DNA from: Chryseobacterium taiwanense
GTDB taxonomy: Bacteria; Bacteroidota; Bacteroidia; Flavobacteriales; Weeksellaceae
Assembly: GCF_000813825.1 (NCBI RefSeq)
Contig: NZ_JWTA01000004.1
Coordinates: 310,001-374,000, forward strand
Direction: 5' to 3'
Length of the DNA stretch: 64,000 nucleotides
The notes below the pieces were generated by a model. The model saw only the letters and a list, made by a program, of their open reading frames with translations, did not search any database and was not told the origin of the DNA. Below are positions 9,067 to 17,890 of this stretch, one piece after another. Every line of letters starts with the position of its first letter. Position 1 is the stretch's first letter. A program made the translations under genes and the position numbers.

Positions 9067-10371
9067 TCAACCCAATAATTTATTTTTCAGTTTATTAAAC
9101 TGATATTCTATCTTATCCAGACACAAATTCCCGATACTTCCCTGATGGGTATGATTCAGATTTCCAATTTCAAAATCAAACTCATTATTTTCAATCTCCT
9201 GTCCCACTTTTATATAAGCATCACGGAATGAACTTCCATTTTTCACTTCTTCATTAATTTTCTCTACGCTGAAAAGATATTTATATTTTTCATCTTCAAG
9301 AATTCCATCTTTCACCTGAATATTTGGTAACGTGTAATTTAAAATTTCCAGACATTCTTTTAAAGAATCAATTGCCGGGAAAAGAATTTCTTTCGTCAAT
9401 TGCATATCTCGGTGATAGCCTGAAGGAAGATTGTTCGTCAACAAAATAAACTCATTCGGCAATGACTGAATTCTGTTGCAACGCGCACGAACCAATTCGA
9501 AAATATCCGGATTTTTCTTGTGAGGCATAATGCTACTTCCCGTTGTAAATTCTTTAGGAAAACTGATAAAATCAAAATTTTGACTTAAATACAGACAAAC
9601 ATCGTAAGAAAATTTACCCAACGTTCCCGCCAAAGTTGCCATTGCCATCGACAACATTTTTTCTGACTTTCCACGCGTCATCTGAGCATATACTGAATTA
9701 TAATTCATGGACTGGAAACCTAAATTATACGTCGTACTCTCACGATCAATCGGGAAAGAAGAACCGTAACCTGCCGCCGAACCCAGCGGATTTTTATTAA
9801 TGATATTTTTAACCGAAAACAACATTTCAACATCATCCAGCAACGCTTCTGCATATGCTCCAAACCACAATCCAAATGAGGAAGGCATTGCAATCTGTAA
9901 ATGGGTATATCCCGGAAGCAAAACATTTTTATGTTGTTCCGCTAATTTGATCAATATCTGAAAAAATTCATCCGTTAATGCGGTAATTTCACGGATTTCA
10001 TCCACTAAATATAATTTAATATCTAATAAAACCTGATCATTACGTGATCTTGCGGTATGTATTTTCTTTCCTGTATCACCTAATTTTTCAATTAAAATAG
10101 ATTCCACCTGCGAATGAATATCTTCCGCATTTTTATCAATTTCAAAAGTTCCGTTTTCGATATCTTCTAAAATTTCTGCCAAAACAGATAGCATCTGCTT
10201 TGATTCTTCATTGGAAATAATTCCAACTTCTGCCAACATTTTACAGTGCGCCATCGAACCTTTAACATCGTATTTCGCCAAACGCTCATCAAAGTCGAGA
10301 TCCTTCCCGACTGTAAATTGATTAACTAATATATTGGTGGCATTATCGTCTTTCTGCCATATTTTTTTCAT
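9067..10371 (-). CDS. argH: Argininosuccinate lyase
   Basis: A 434-residue member of the fumarase/aspartase superfamily. The signature loop GSSIMPHKKNPD carries the catalytic region, and HTARSRNDQVLLD and LPGYTHLQIAMPSSFG are the other conserved blocks. It splits argininosuccinate into arginine and fumarate, the last step of arginine synthesis. It is the distal gene of the minus-strand arginine operon, about 400 bases after argE', a gap that contains a repeat and a possible small gene. Confidence 0.97.
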   Translation of the reverse strand: MKKIWQKDDNATNILVNQFTVGKDLDFDERLAKYDVKGSMAHCKMLAEVGIISNEESKQMLSVLAEILEDIENGTFEIDKNAEDIHSQVESILIEKLGDTGKKIHTARSRNDQVLLDIKLYLVDEIREITALTDEFFQILIKLAEQHKNVLLPGYTHLQIAMPSSFGLWFGAYAEALLDDVEMLFSVKNIINKNPLGSAAGYGSSFPIDRESTTYNLGFQSMNYNSVYAQMTRGKSEKMLSMAMATLAGTLGKFSYDVCLYLSQNFDFISFPKEFTTGSSIMPHKKNPDIFELVRARCNRIQSLPNEFILLTNNLPSGYHRDMQLTKEILFPAIDSLKECLEILNYTLPNIQVKDGILEDEKYKYLFSVEKINEEVKNGSSFRDAYIKVGQEIENNEFDFEIGNLNHTHQGSIGNLCLDKIEYQFNKLKNKLLG

Positions 10372-10393
10372 ATTCTTTCTTTAAAAATTTAAT

Positions 10394-10489
10394 CTATTTT
10401 GACAACTCAGCAGAACCCATTTCTATTTCTGCAACTTTAAACATTTCCACATTTTTAAAGTCTTTCATTTTTAACATTAATTCTTGCAT
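10394..10489 (-). CDS. Possible 31-aa small protein between argE' and argH
   Basis: A small frame of 31 codons with an ATG start begins MQELMLKMKDFKNVEMFKV and ends EMGSAELSK. It lies 23 bases upstream of argH and downstream of the repeat. It is amphipathic, with alternating Met/Leu/Phe/Val and Lys/Glu, and the first four residues equal those of ArgE' (MQEL). It could be a small operon protein, a translational coupler for argH or chance. Evidence is only an uninterrupted frame and position. Confidence 0.3.
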   Translation of the reverse strand: MQELMLKMKDFKNVEMFKVAEIEMGSAELSK

Positions 10490-10570
10490 AAATCTTTATT
10501 AAAAACATTCAAACTCCATCGCCTGCTGAGTAAGGTCAAAACAGTAAAAAACTAACTATTTTTTCTAAAT

Positions 10571-10740
10571 TTCTTTTGTCTTAAAACAAAAATTCAAGAC
10601 TTGGAAATTCCGGCTAAAAATTATTTCTGTTCTCTAAAAATTCTAAAACTTGCGCGAATTCAGCAATTGGTTTTTCATCTCAATATTTATTGCGCGCTTC
10701 AAACAGAAGAATTTTCTTAACACCTACATTTCCTAGGTCG
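10571..10740. repeat. Dispersed repeat, copy A (argE'-argH gap)
   Basis: About 170 bases that align with 14762-14963 in the same orientation. Shared blocks include TTCAAGACTTGGAAA, TGTTCTCTAAAAATTC followed by TAAAACTTGCGCGAA, GCGCGCTTCAAACAG (TCGCGCTTCAAACAG in copy B), and AGAATTTTCTTAAC. Compared with copy B it lacks about 11 bases near the left end. It contains no ORF or transposase and looks like a non-autonomous intergenic element of this genus. Confidence 0.85.
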
Positions 10741-10771
10741 GTTTACAAGTCTCCATCATCAAACTTCCAGC

Positions 10772-11854
10772 TTATAAAACTTTCTCCAGAATCTTGATGT
10801 AAATCTCAATTCCCTCCGCAATTTCTTCAATGAAAATAAATTCATCTGCGGTATGAGAACGCCTACTGTCTCCAGGACCTAGCTTAACAGAGGTACAAGG
10901 AATAATCGCCTGATCGGATGAAGTGGGTGAACCGTAAGTTGTCCTGCCTATTTCTAATCCTGCCTGTACAAATGGATGTTCCATTTCTATTTTTGATGAA
11001 TTTAGCCTGAAAGATCTCGCCGTTAAAGTTGATTTCATCTGTGATTGGATGATTTCAAAGGCTTCTTTATTAGAATATTCATCAGTAACTCTTACATCTA
11101 AAGTAAAAGCACAGGATTCCGGAACGACATTATGCTGAACTCCGGCATGAATCCCTGAAAGTGTAACTTTAACCTCACCTAAATAATCCGAAACTTTTGG
11201 AAATTTGAAGTTTAAGATATTCTGGAGATCTTCCATACATTTCACAATCGAATTATCATTATTCGGATGAGCAGCGTGAGAAGGAGTGCCTTTCATTTCT
11301 CCATCAATAACCAAAAGTCCTTTTTCCGCAATCGCTAAATTCATCTGCGTTGGTTCTCCTACAATAGCAAGCTCCACATTCGGAAGCTGTGGAAATAAAG
11401 CTTCGATCCCGTCAAACCCTGAAATCTCCTCCTCTGCCGTCAAAGCAATAACTAAATTATATTGTAAATCTTCTTTATCATAAAAATGTAAAAAAACCTG
11501 CGCCATCGAAACCAAAGAAGCTCCTGCATCGTTACTTCCCAATCCGAATAATTTCCCGTCTTTTTCAATCGGTAAAAAAGGATCCAGCGTGTAAGCTTTA
11601 TTCGGTTTTACGGTATCATGATGCGTATTCAGCAAAATCGACGGTTTGAAAACATCAAAGTTTTTATTTACTGCCCAGATGTTATTTTTAAAACGTTTGG
11701 TAGGAATCTGATGTTTTTTGAAAAAATTTTCAATCTCCACAGACGTATTAAATTCATCTTTGCTGAATGACGGAATTTCAATCAGTTTTTTCAACAATTC
11801 CACTGCATTATTTAGCAATTCTTCTTTACTATAAACAGATTTCAGTTCCTGCAT
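10772..11854 (-). CDS. M20-family N-acyl-ornithine deacylase (ArgE-like)
   Basis: A 360-residue M20 metallopeptidase. Metal-binding and catalytic elements are NTHHDTV (His78, Asp80), GSNDAGA (Asp109) and TAEEEISG (Glu141/Glu142), with the dimerisation domain in the middle. In this operon it should remove the acyl group from N-acyl-citrulline or N-acyl-ornithine. With an N-succinylornithine-type transcarbamylase next door, the likely substrate is an acylated citrulline, and the acyl group is probably succinyl. Its first 26 bases overlap the end of argB, so translation is probably coupled. I leave the symbol blank because the substrate is inferred. Confidence 0.88.
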   Translation of the reverse strand: MQELKSVYSKEELLNNAVELLKKLIEIPSFSKDEFNTSVEIENFFKKHQIPTKRFKNNIWAVNKNFDVFKPSILLNTHHDTVKPNKAYTLDPFLPIEKDGKLFGLGSNDAGASLVSMAQVFLHFYDKEDLQYNLVIALTAEEEISGFDGIEALFPQLPNVELAIVGEPTQMNLAIAEKGLLVIDGEMKGTPSHAAHPNNDNSIVKCMEDLQNILNFKFPKVSDYLGEVKVTLSGIHAGVQHNVVPESCAFTLDVRVTDEYSNKEAFEIIQSQMKSTLTARSFRLNSSKIEMEHPFVQAGLEIGRTTYGSPTSSDQAIIPCTSVKLGPGDSRRSHTADEFIFIEEIAEGIEIYIKILEKVL

Positions 11855-12623
11855 GATGGTTTTCTATGTGGTTTTTTAGTTCGGTTTCTTTGATTAAGAA
11901 TACCTTATTTACATTATTTTTTACTGCTCCAAGAGCATTTTCCAACTTGGGAAGAATTCCTTTGTGAAGTTTTCCTTCGTCTTTTAAGGTTGAAAATTCT
12001 TCTTCTGAAATATTTTTGATAGTAGATTCCGGATTATTCACATCTTCCAAAACGCCATCTTTATCAAAGCAATACAATAATTCCACATCATATTTTATTG
12101 ATAATGCCTGTGCAATTACCGAAGCAATCGTATCTGCATTGGTATTGAAAAGATGTCCTTTTTTATCGTGAGTAATCGCTGAAAATACTGGAACCAACCC
12201 AAGTTTAAGTAGCTTTGAGATGATTTTTTTATTGATACTTTTCTCCGTAATATCTCCTACAAATCCAAAATCAATCTCCTCATCTTCTCTTTTTGTTGCT
12301 TTAATTAAATTAGCATCTGCACCGGAAAAACCTATAGCTTTACACTTCTTTTGCTGAAGCTTTGCCACAATATTTTTGTTGATCCCTCCTGCATACACCA
12401 TTGCTACAATATCCAAAGTATCTTTATCGGTGATTCTTCGTCCATTCACCAGCTTTTGCTTAATTCCCAATTTATCCGCTAAAGTCGTCGCTAATTTCCC
12501 ACCACCATGAACAAGAATTTTCTTTTCCTGAATTTCAGAAAACTGCTCCAGAAATTGCTCTAATAATTCTTCATCATCAATCAAAGCACCTCCTATTTTT
12601 ATGACGAAAAGCTTTTCTTGCAT
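11829..12623 (-). CDS. argB: Acetylglutamate (or succinylglutamate) kinase
   Basis: A 264-residue amino acid kinase. The N-terminal KIGGALIDD and VHGGGK loops bind phosphate, and FNTNADTIASVIAQAL is the ATP-side helix. It phosphorylates the gamma-carboxyl of N-acylglutamate. It starts directly with the kinase fold and lacks the N-terminal helix found in arginine-inhibited family members, so it is probably not inhibited by arginine (inference). Seven bases separate it from argF' and it overlaps argE'. Given the pathway context the acyl group may be succinyl. Confidence 0.95.
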   Translation of the reverse strand: MQEKLFVIKIGGALIDDEELLEQFLEQFSEIQEKKILVHGGGKLATTLADKLGIKQKLVNGRRITDKDTLDIVAMVYAGGINKNIVAKLQQKKCKAIGFSGADANLIKATKREDEEIDFGFVGDITEKSINKKIISKLLKLGLVPVFSAITHDKKGHLFNTNADTIASVIAQALSIKYDVELLYCFDKDGVLEDVNNPESTIKNISEEEFSTLKDEGKLHKGILPKLENALGAVKNNVNKVFLIKETELKNHIENHHAGTEICL

Positions 12624-12630
12624 GATTTGA

Positions 12631-13590
12631 TTATTTTGAATTAATTTCTTCTAAAATTTCAGAGAAAACTGCCTGAGCTGAGAAAATTCGGTTTTTCGCC
12701 TGCTGATAAATAATAGAATTACCACCATCCATCACTTCATCACTCAATTCCACATTTCGACGAACCGGAAGACAGTGCATTACTTTTGCATTGTTAGTAT
12801 TTTCCAACTTTTCATTTGTCAACATCCAGTTTTCTTTTACTTCCGGCATTGCCGCATAATCATCAAAAGACGACCAGTTTTTCACATAGATAAAATCTGC
12901 ATCTTTCAGTGCTTCATCCTGATCGTGGATTACTTTTACATTTTTTGTGAAGTTTTTATCTAAATCATACCCTTCAGGGTTTGTGATCACAAAATCCACA
13001 TCCATTTCCTGCATCCATTCTGCAAAAGAATTTCCCACTGCATGAGCAATAGGCTTGATGTGAGGCGCCCAAGTTAAAACCACTTTCGGCTTACGTTCTT
13101 CTTTCCAGTTTTCGGTAATCGTGATGCAATCTGCCAAACTCTGTAAAGGATGACGTGTTGCAGATTCTAAAGAAATAACCGGAACTTTTGCATGTTGCTC
13201 GAACTGGCTTAAAATGCTTTCATTAACATCATCTTCTTTGCTTTTCATTCCTGCAAAACAACGAACCGCGATGATATCACAGTATTGATTTAATACTTCA
13301 ATAGCGTCTTTGATATGCTCAACCGTATCGCCGTTCATCACAGCACCATCTGCAAACTCCAAATTCCATGCTTCCTGAGCTGCATTTAAAGTTAACACAT
13401 TTAAACCTAAGTTCTGCGCTGCAATCTGACTACTTAAACGGGTTCTCAAACTTGAATTTAAAAATACAAGTCCAATGGTTTTTCCTTTTCCCTTCCCGGT
13501 TTCCGAAAGAGGGTCTACTTTAATTTGTAAAGCCTTTTTTATAATTTCCTGCAAGTTTTCAACATCACTTACAGAGGTGAATTTTTTCAT
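12631..13590 (-). CDS. argF': N-succinylornithine-type carbamoyltransferase
   Basis: A 319-residue transcarbamylase that, from the start MKKFTSVSDV, aligns without gaps through the first 100 residues with the Bacteroides fragilis succinylornithine enzyme as I remember it. NSSLRTRLSSQ is the carbamoyl-phosphate loop and MHCLPVRRN the C-terminal loop. The discriminating residue 90 is Pro in the Bacteroides enzyme and the equivalent is Glu in acetylornithine carbamoyltransferase; here it is Val (NGDTVEHI). Absence of Glu favours succinyl- over acetylornithine. It consumes carbamoyl phosphate from the neighbouring carAB. It lies eight bases from argB and 12 from argD. Confidence 0.9.
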   Translation of the reverse strand: MKKFTSVSDVENLQEIIKKALQIKVDPLSETGKGKGKTIGLVFLNSSLRTRLSSQIAAQNLGLNVLTLNAAQEAWNLEFADGAVMNGDTVEHIKDAIEVLNQYCDIIAVRCFAGMKSKEDDVNESILSQFEQHAKVPVISLESATRHPLQSLADCITITENWKEERKPKVVLTWAPHIKPIAHAVGNSFAEWMQEMDVDFVITNPEGYDLDKNFTKNVKVIHDQDEALKDADFIYVKNWSSFDDYAAMPEVKENWMLTNEKLENTNNAKVMHCLPVRRNVELSDEVMDGGNSIIYQQAKNRIFSAQAVFSEILEEINSK

Positions 13591-13601
13591 TTTGAATTGA
13601 T

Positions 13602-14741
13602 TTAAAGATTTTCTAAAACAGTTTTTAAAGCACTGATAAATACATCAGTTTCTTCTTTTTTAATGTTAAGTGCCGGAAGAATCCTCAACACAGCCTTATC
13701 ATTAGAGTTTCCTGTGAAAATATGATGATCGTACAACAGTTTATTTCTCACTTCTGAGCAATCCCTGTAAAGTTCAATTCCAATCATCAAACCTTTCCTT
13801 CGGATGGTTTTAATATGTGGAAAATCTTTAATTTCATTTTCAATATAAGCGCCCATTTCCTGAGCATTTTCGATGAGATTTTCATCTTTCATTACATCTA
13901 ATACAGCAATCGCCGCAACACAAGCCAAATGATTTCCTCCGAACGTTGTTCCTAATAAACCGTTACTTGCTTTAAATTTAGGGTGAATTAAAACGCCGCC
14001 AATCGGAAAACCGTTCCCCATTCCTTTTGCCGTTGTAATGATATCGGCTTCAATTCCAAATTCCTGATGGGCAAAGAAATACCCGCTTCTTCCATATCCT
14101 GACTGAACTTCATCCAAAATCAAAACAACATCATGTTTTTCACACAATTCTTTGATTTTAGTTAAAAACTCAACCGTTGGAATCATAATTCCGCCAACCC
14201 CCTGAATTCCTTCGATAATTACAGATGAAATTTCACTTCCTTGTTTTTCGAAAACTTCTTGAAGCTGTTCGATATTATTCCATTCAGATTTAATAAATCT
14301 TTCGTCATAATTTACCGGAGCTACAATTTTGGGATTATCCGTCACCGAAACCGCTGCTGAAGTTCTTCCATGAAATGAACCTGAAAAATACAATACCTTA
14401 CTTTTTCCGTTATGAAAAGAAGCCAGTTTTAAAGCATTTTCATTCGCTTCAGCGCCAGAATTACATAAAAACAAGTTGTAATCTTCCAAACCTGAAAGCT
14501 TCCCTAATTTTTCAGCTAATTCAGTTTGTAATTCGTTCTGAACCGAGTTTGAATAGAAAGATATTTTCTCTAATTGATCTTTTAATTGAGTTTGATAATG
14601 CGGATGGTTGTGACCTATAGAAATCACAGCGTGACCTCCGTAAAAATCAAGGTATTTTTCTCCTTTATCGTCCCAAAGAAATGATCCTTGAGCTTTTACC
14701 GGATTTATGTTGAATAATGGATATACGTTGAATAAATTCAT
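13602..14741 (-). CDS. argD: Acetylornithine/succinylornithine aminotransferase
   Basis: A 379-residue class III PLP aminotransferase. LILDEVQSGYGRSG binds PLP and Lys239 in TTAKGMGNGFPIGG forms the Schiff base; CNSGAEANENALKLA is the phosphate-binding region. It converts N-acylglutamate semialdehyde to N-acylornithine. I start at the ATG at 14741 (MNLFNVYPLF); the frame continues upstream to 14789, but those codons are translation of the dispersed repeat and should not be protein. Confidence 0.96.
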   Translation of the reverse strand: MNLFNVYPLFNINPVKAQGSFLWDDKGEKYLDFYGGHAVISIGHNHPHYQTQLKDQLEKISFYSNSVQNELQTELAEKLGKLSGLEDYNLFLCNSGAEANENALKLASFHNGKSKVLYFSGSFHGRTSAAVSVTDNPKIVAPVNYDERFIKSEWNNIEQLQEVFEKQGSEISSVIIEGIQGVGGIMIPTVEFLTKIKELCEKHDVVLILDEVQSGYGRSGYFFAHQEFGIEADIITTAKGMGNGFPIGGVLIHPKFKASNGLLGTTFGGNHLACVAAIAVLDVMKDENLIENAQEMGAYIENEIKDFPHIKTIRRKGLMIGIELYRDCSEVRNKLLYDHHIFTGNSNDKAVLRILPALNIKKEETDVFISALKTVLENL

Positions 14742-14761
14742 TTTTTGTTTTTTTATTATTT

Positions 14762-14963
14762 TTCTTTTGTCTTGAAACAAAAGAAACAAAAGTTCAAGAC
14801 TTGGAAACTTTCGCTAAAAAATATTTTTGTTCTCTAAAAATTCTAAAACTTGCGCGAAATCAGCATTTGTTCTTCGACTCGACTTTCGTGTCGCGCTTCA
14901 AACAGTAGAATTTTCTTAACGTTCACAAAATTATTTTTCTTAACGCTCCATTTTCCTAAGTCG
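14762..14963. repeat. Dispersed repeat, copy B (argC-argD gap)
   Basis: About 200 bases homologous to 10571-10740 in the same orientation. The left end has CTTTTGT-cttgaa-ACAAAAG, a 7 bp hairpin, and the body has TTCAAGACTTGGAAA, TGTTCTCTAAAAATTC and CGCGCTTCAAACAGTAGAA. The right end contains TCTTAACG twice (about 14912 and 14938). The remaining gap to argC is a short tandem of CAATTGAC/GACAATTCACATT. It lies inside the operon, so it is transcribed with it. Confidence 0.85.
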
Positions 14964-15027
14964 TTTTTAATTCGAGCTTTTAAAATTCACAATTGACTTA
15001 TTGACAATTCACATTTTTAATTCACAT

Positions 15028-16014
15028 TTAAAATGCTATCGGCTTTAAGTTTAATCCTAAATTCTCTTCCCATCCCAATGCAATATTCATATTTTGAACA
15101 GCCTGTCCGGAAGCTCCTTTTAACAAATTGTCAATCGCTGAGTGAATAACCGCAACATTTCCACTCTTTTCTATATGAATCACACAGCGATTCGTGTTGA
15201 CAACCTGTTTTAGATCAATTGCTTTTTCGCTTATCTTTACAAAAGGCTCATCTGCATAAAAATCCTTAAACAATTGTTCGATATCTGAAAGTTCTAAATC
15301 TGTTTTCACTGTGGAACTCGTAAAAATTCCTCTCGCAAAATCCCCTCTCCATGGAACAAAATTCAGACTGATTTCATTTGTATTAAAAGAAACTAACTGC
15401 TGTAAAATCTCATCCACATGTTGATGTGTCAAAGTTTTATACGCTGAAATATTATCATTCCTCCAGGTAAAATGCGTCGTTGCCTGTAAAGACTGACCTG
15501 CACCTGTTGAACCCGTAATCCCTGTTGTGTACACTTCATTCAACAAACCTTTTTGAGCTAAAGGAAGCAAAGCCAGTTGAATTGCCGTTGCAAAACATCC
15601 CGGATTCGCAATACTTTTCGCTCCTGAAAGTTGTTTTTTATTGATTTCAGGCAATCCGTAGATAAAATTTCTGTTTGAAAAATTTCCATCTAAACGAAAA
15701 TCGTTTCCTAAATCGATCACTAACGTTTCATCTTTTACCGGATTTTGAGTCAGCCAATTCTGACTTTCTTTGTGAGGAAGACACAAAAATAAAATATCTA
15801 CCTCTTCAGGTTTATCTGTCAAGACCATTTCACAAACCGTCGCTAAATCCGGGTACAAATCTGAAATTTTTGTTCCCGAATTCGAACGACTATATAAAAA
15901 ACTCAAAGACACATAAGGATGAAAAGCCAGCAGTCGAACCAATTCGCTTCCCGTATAACCGTTAGCTCCGATGATTCCTGCTGTTTTTATTTCTTTTTGA
16001 TTAATCTCAATCAT
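15028..16014 (-). CDS. argC: N-acyl-gamma-glutamyl-phosphate reductase
   Basis: A 328-residue NADPH-dependent reductase. The N-terminal IGANGYTGSELVRLL is the dinucleotide-binding motif and Cys140 in IANPGCFATA is the catalytic nucleophile (often NPGCYPTA). It reduces N-acylglutamyl phosphate to the semialdehyde. It lies between argG and argD in the operon; about 60 bases separate it from argG. Length and motifs are normal. Confidence 0.96.
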   Translation of the reverse strand: MIEINQKEIKTAGIIGANGYTGSELVRLLAFHPYVSLSFLYSRSNSGTKISDLYPDLATVCEMVLTDKPEEVDILFLCLPHKESQNWLTQNPVKDETLVIDLGNDFRLDGNFSNRNFIYGLPEINKKQLSGAKSIANPGCFATAIQLALLPLAQKGLLNEVYTTGITGSTGAGQSLQATTHFTWRNDNISAYKTLTHQHVDEILQQLVSFNTNEISLNFVPWRGDFARGIFTSSTVKTDLELSDIEQLFKDFYADEPFVKISEKAIDLKQVVNTNRCVIHIEKSGNVAVIHSAIDNLLKGASGQAVQNMNIALGWEENLGLNLKPIAF

Positions 16015-16073
16015 TTTATTTTTTCCACAGGTTTCACCTATGGCTATTATTATTGAACCCTCTGGGTTCCCTG

Positions 16074-17267
16074 TTAAAATCCAGAATTAATCTGATGATA
16101 TATATTTAATGAATTGCTTACAATTTTCGTGTACCCTTTTACATCTTCACCCGTCCAAGCTCTGTTCGCTTCACCATAACTTCCGAATTTGTCTGACATC
16201 AAATCGTGCTCAGATTCAATTCCGTTTAAGATAAATCTGTACGGATGAAGGGTTACAAAAACTTTTCCGCTTACTGTTTTCTGAGAATCTACCAAGAAAG
16301 ACTCAATATTTCTCATCACAGGATCTAAGAAAAGTGCTTCGTGAAGCCAGTTTCCGTACCAATCGGATAATTGAGACTTCATCATCTGCTGATATTTTGA
16401 AAGCGTGTGTTTTTCCAATAAATGATGCGATTTAATAATCACAGACGCCGCAGCTGCTTCAAACCCTACTCTTCCTTTAATTCCAACAATCGTATCTCCA
16501 ACATGAATATCACGCCCAACCCCGTAAGCCGAAGCTAATTCTTCAATCTTTTGAATCGCGTAAACTGAATGTTCAAAATTCTCTCCGTTTACCGCTACAA
16601 CTTCCCCATTTTTAAACTCAATTTCCAAATCTGAAGGCTGAGTTTCTTTAATTTGAGAAGGGAAAGCTTCTTCAGGTAGATAATTTCTTGAAGTTAATGT
16701 TTCCTTACCACCAACAGAAGTTCCCCAAAGTCCTTTATTCACAGAATATTGTGCTTTTTGGAATTCCATTTCGTAACCGTAGCTTTTCAAAAACTCGATT
16801 TCTTCTTCACGAGATAAAGCCATATCACGAATCGGTGTGATGATCTCAACATTCGGACACATCACCTGGAAAATCAGGTCGAAACGAACCTGATCGTTTC
16901 CCGCTCCTGTACTTCCGTGAGCAATAGCATCTGCTCCAACTTCAATCGCAAATTTTGCAATTTCCTGTGCCTGAATTGTACGCTCTGCACTCACAGACAA
17001 AGGATAGGTATTGTTTTTTAAGACATTCCCAAAAATCAAATACTTCACGCAAGAATTGTAATAATCTTCCTGAGCATCCACGCACCTGTATTCTTTCACC
17101 CCAAGATTTAAGGCTTTTTTCTCCAGTTCTTTTTCTTCTTCTTTAGAAAAACCTCCGGTATTTACAGTAACTGCATACACCTCATACCCAAGTGTTTCAC
17201 TCAGATATTTGGCACAGTAAGAGGTATCCAATCCTCCACTAAACGCTAAGATGACTTTCTTGTTCAT
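16074..17267 (-). CDS. argG: Argininosuccinate synthase
   Basis: A 397-residue enzyme joining citrulline and aspartate with ATP. The PP-loop ILAFSGGLDTSYC is at the N-terminus, and HGSTGAGNDQVRFD and the citrulline/aspartate loop follow. I start at the ATG at 17267 (MNKKVILAFS); an upstream in-frame ATG at 17306 would add 13 residues with no family support. The start overlaps the last 29 bases of the preceding acyltransferase gene, suggesting translational coupling. Confidence 0.97.
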   Translation of the reverse strand: MNKKVILAFSGGLDTSYCAKYLSETLGYEVYAVTVNTGGFSKEEEKELEKKALNLGVKEYRCVDAQEDYYNSCVKYLIFGNVLKNNTYPLSVSAERTIQAQEIAKFAIEVGADAIAHGSTGAGNDQVRFDLIFQVMCPNVEIITPIRDMALSREEEIEFLKSYGYEMEFQKAQYSVNKGLWGTSVGGKETLTSRNYLPEEAFPSQIKETQPSDLEIEFKNGEVVAVNGENFEHSVYAIQKIEELASAYGVGRDIHVGDTIVGIKGRVGFEAAAASVIIKSHHLLEKHTLSKYQQMMKSQLSDWYGNWLHEALFLDPVMRNIESFLVDSQKTVSGKVFVTLHPYRFILNGIESEHDLMSDKFGSYGEANRAWTGEDVKGYTKIVSNSLNIYHQINSGF

Positions 17268-17838
17268 TGCTATATTTAATTTCCGGCTGCGTATGGGCAG
17301 CTCCATTTTTTGTTATATTCTCTGGAACGAAAAGCATCGCTGTACACAGACAGTTTTTTCGTTCTTTTTTCATTAAAATATCATAATTCACACAGTTTTT
17401 ACAACCATTCCAGAATTCTTCATCCTGAGTCAGCTCAGAATAAATTACCGGTTTATAGCCTAAATCACTGTTGATTTTCATCACGGCAAGACCTGTCGTA
17501 AGCCCAAATACTTTCGCATTCGGATATTTATCTCTAGATAATTGGAAAACTTTATTTTTAATTAAAGTCGCAGCACCCCTTTCCCTGAATTTCGGAGAAA
17601 CAATCAGTCCGGAGTTGGCCACAAACTGACCATGCGACCAAGTTTCTATATAGCAGAAACCTACCCACTCCCCATTTTCAGTAGCCACCACAGCATTGCC
17701 TTCTGAAATCTTCTTACTTAAATACTCTATGGAACGTTTTGCTATACCCGTCCCTCTACGCTGTGCAGAATCGTACATTTCCTGCTGTATTTCACTCACA
17801 TACATCAGATGTATGGATGAGGAAATTTCTATTTCCAT
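17239..17838 (-). CDS. GNAT acyltransferase opening the arginine operon
   Basis: A 199-residue GNAT protein. The acyl-CoA loop is around residues 84-90 (FRERGAA, an R-x-x-G-x-A type motif), preceded by the NSGLIVSP strand. The C-terminal part has four cysteines in a C146-x2-C149-x13-C163-x-C165 pattern. As first gene of an operon that otherwise lacks an N-acylglutamate synthase (no argA, argJ or similar is seen), it is the best candidate for that step, probably using acetyl- or succinyl-CoA. It is unrelated in layout to E. coli ArgA, which carries an N-terminal kinase-like domain. Family is secure; role is inferred. Confidence 0.85.
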   Translation of the reverse strand: MEIEISSSIHLMYVSEIQQEMYDSAQRRGTGIAKRSIEYLSKKISEGNAVVATENGEWVGFCYIETWSHGQFVANSGLIVSPKFRERGAATLIKNKVFQLSRDKYPNAKVFGLTTGLAVMKINSDLGYKPVIYSELTQDEEFWNGCKNCVNYDILMKKERKNCLCTAMLFVPENITKNGAAHTQPEIKYSNEQESHLSV

Positions 17839-17859
17839 TTATTTATCTAAATTTTTTGG

Positions 17860-17890
17860 CAAATTTAAAATAAAATTTCTTTTAAATCAA
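17860..17890 (-). promoter_or_regulatory. Promoter of the arginine operon
   Basis: On the minus strand TTG (complement of 17888-17890), 20 bases, then TAAATTTG (complement of 17860-17867). This fits the TTG-N17-23-TAnnTTTG consensus and places the start around 17854, about 16 bases before the GNAT ATG. The short leader leaves no room for attenuation here. Confidence 0.65.

Noticed and set aside
10372-10771. CRISPR array or tRNA in the larger gaps
   Set aside because: No regularly spaced short repeats and no cloverleaf with a TTCGA arm were seen here or in other gaps; the gap holds a dispersed repeat.
14742-14789. Longer N-terminus of argD
   Set aside because: The added codons are the translated left end of the dispersed repeat and encode no family sequence.
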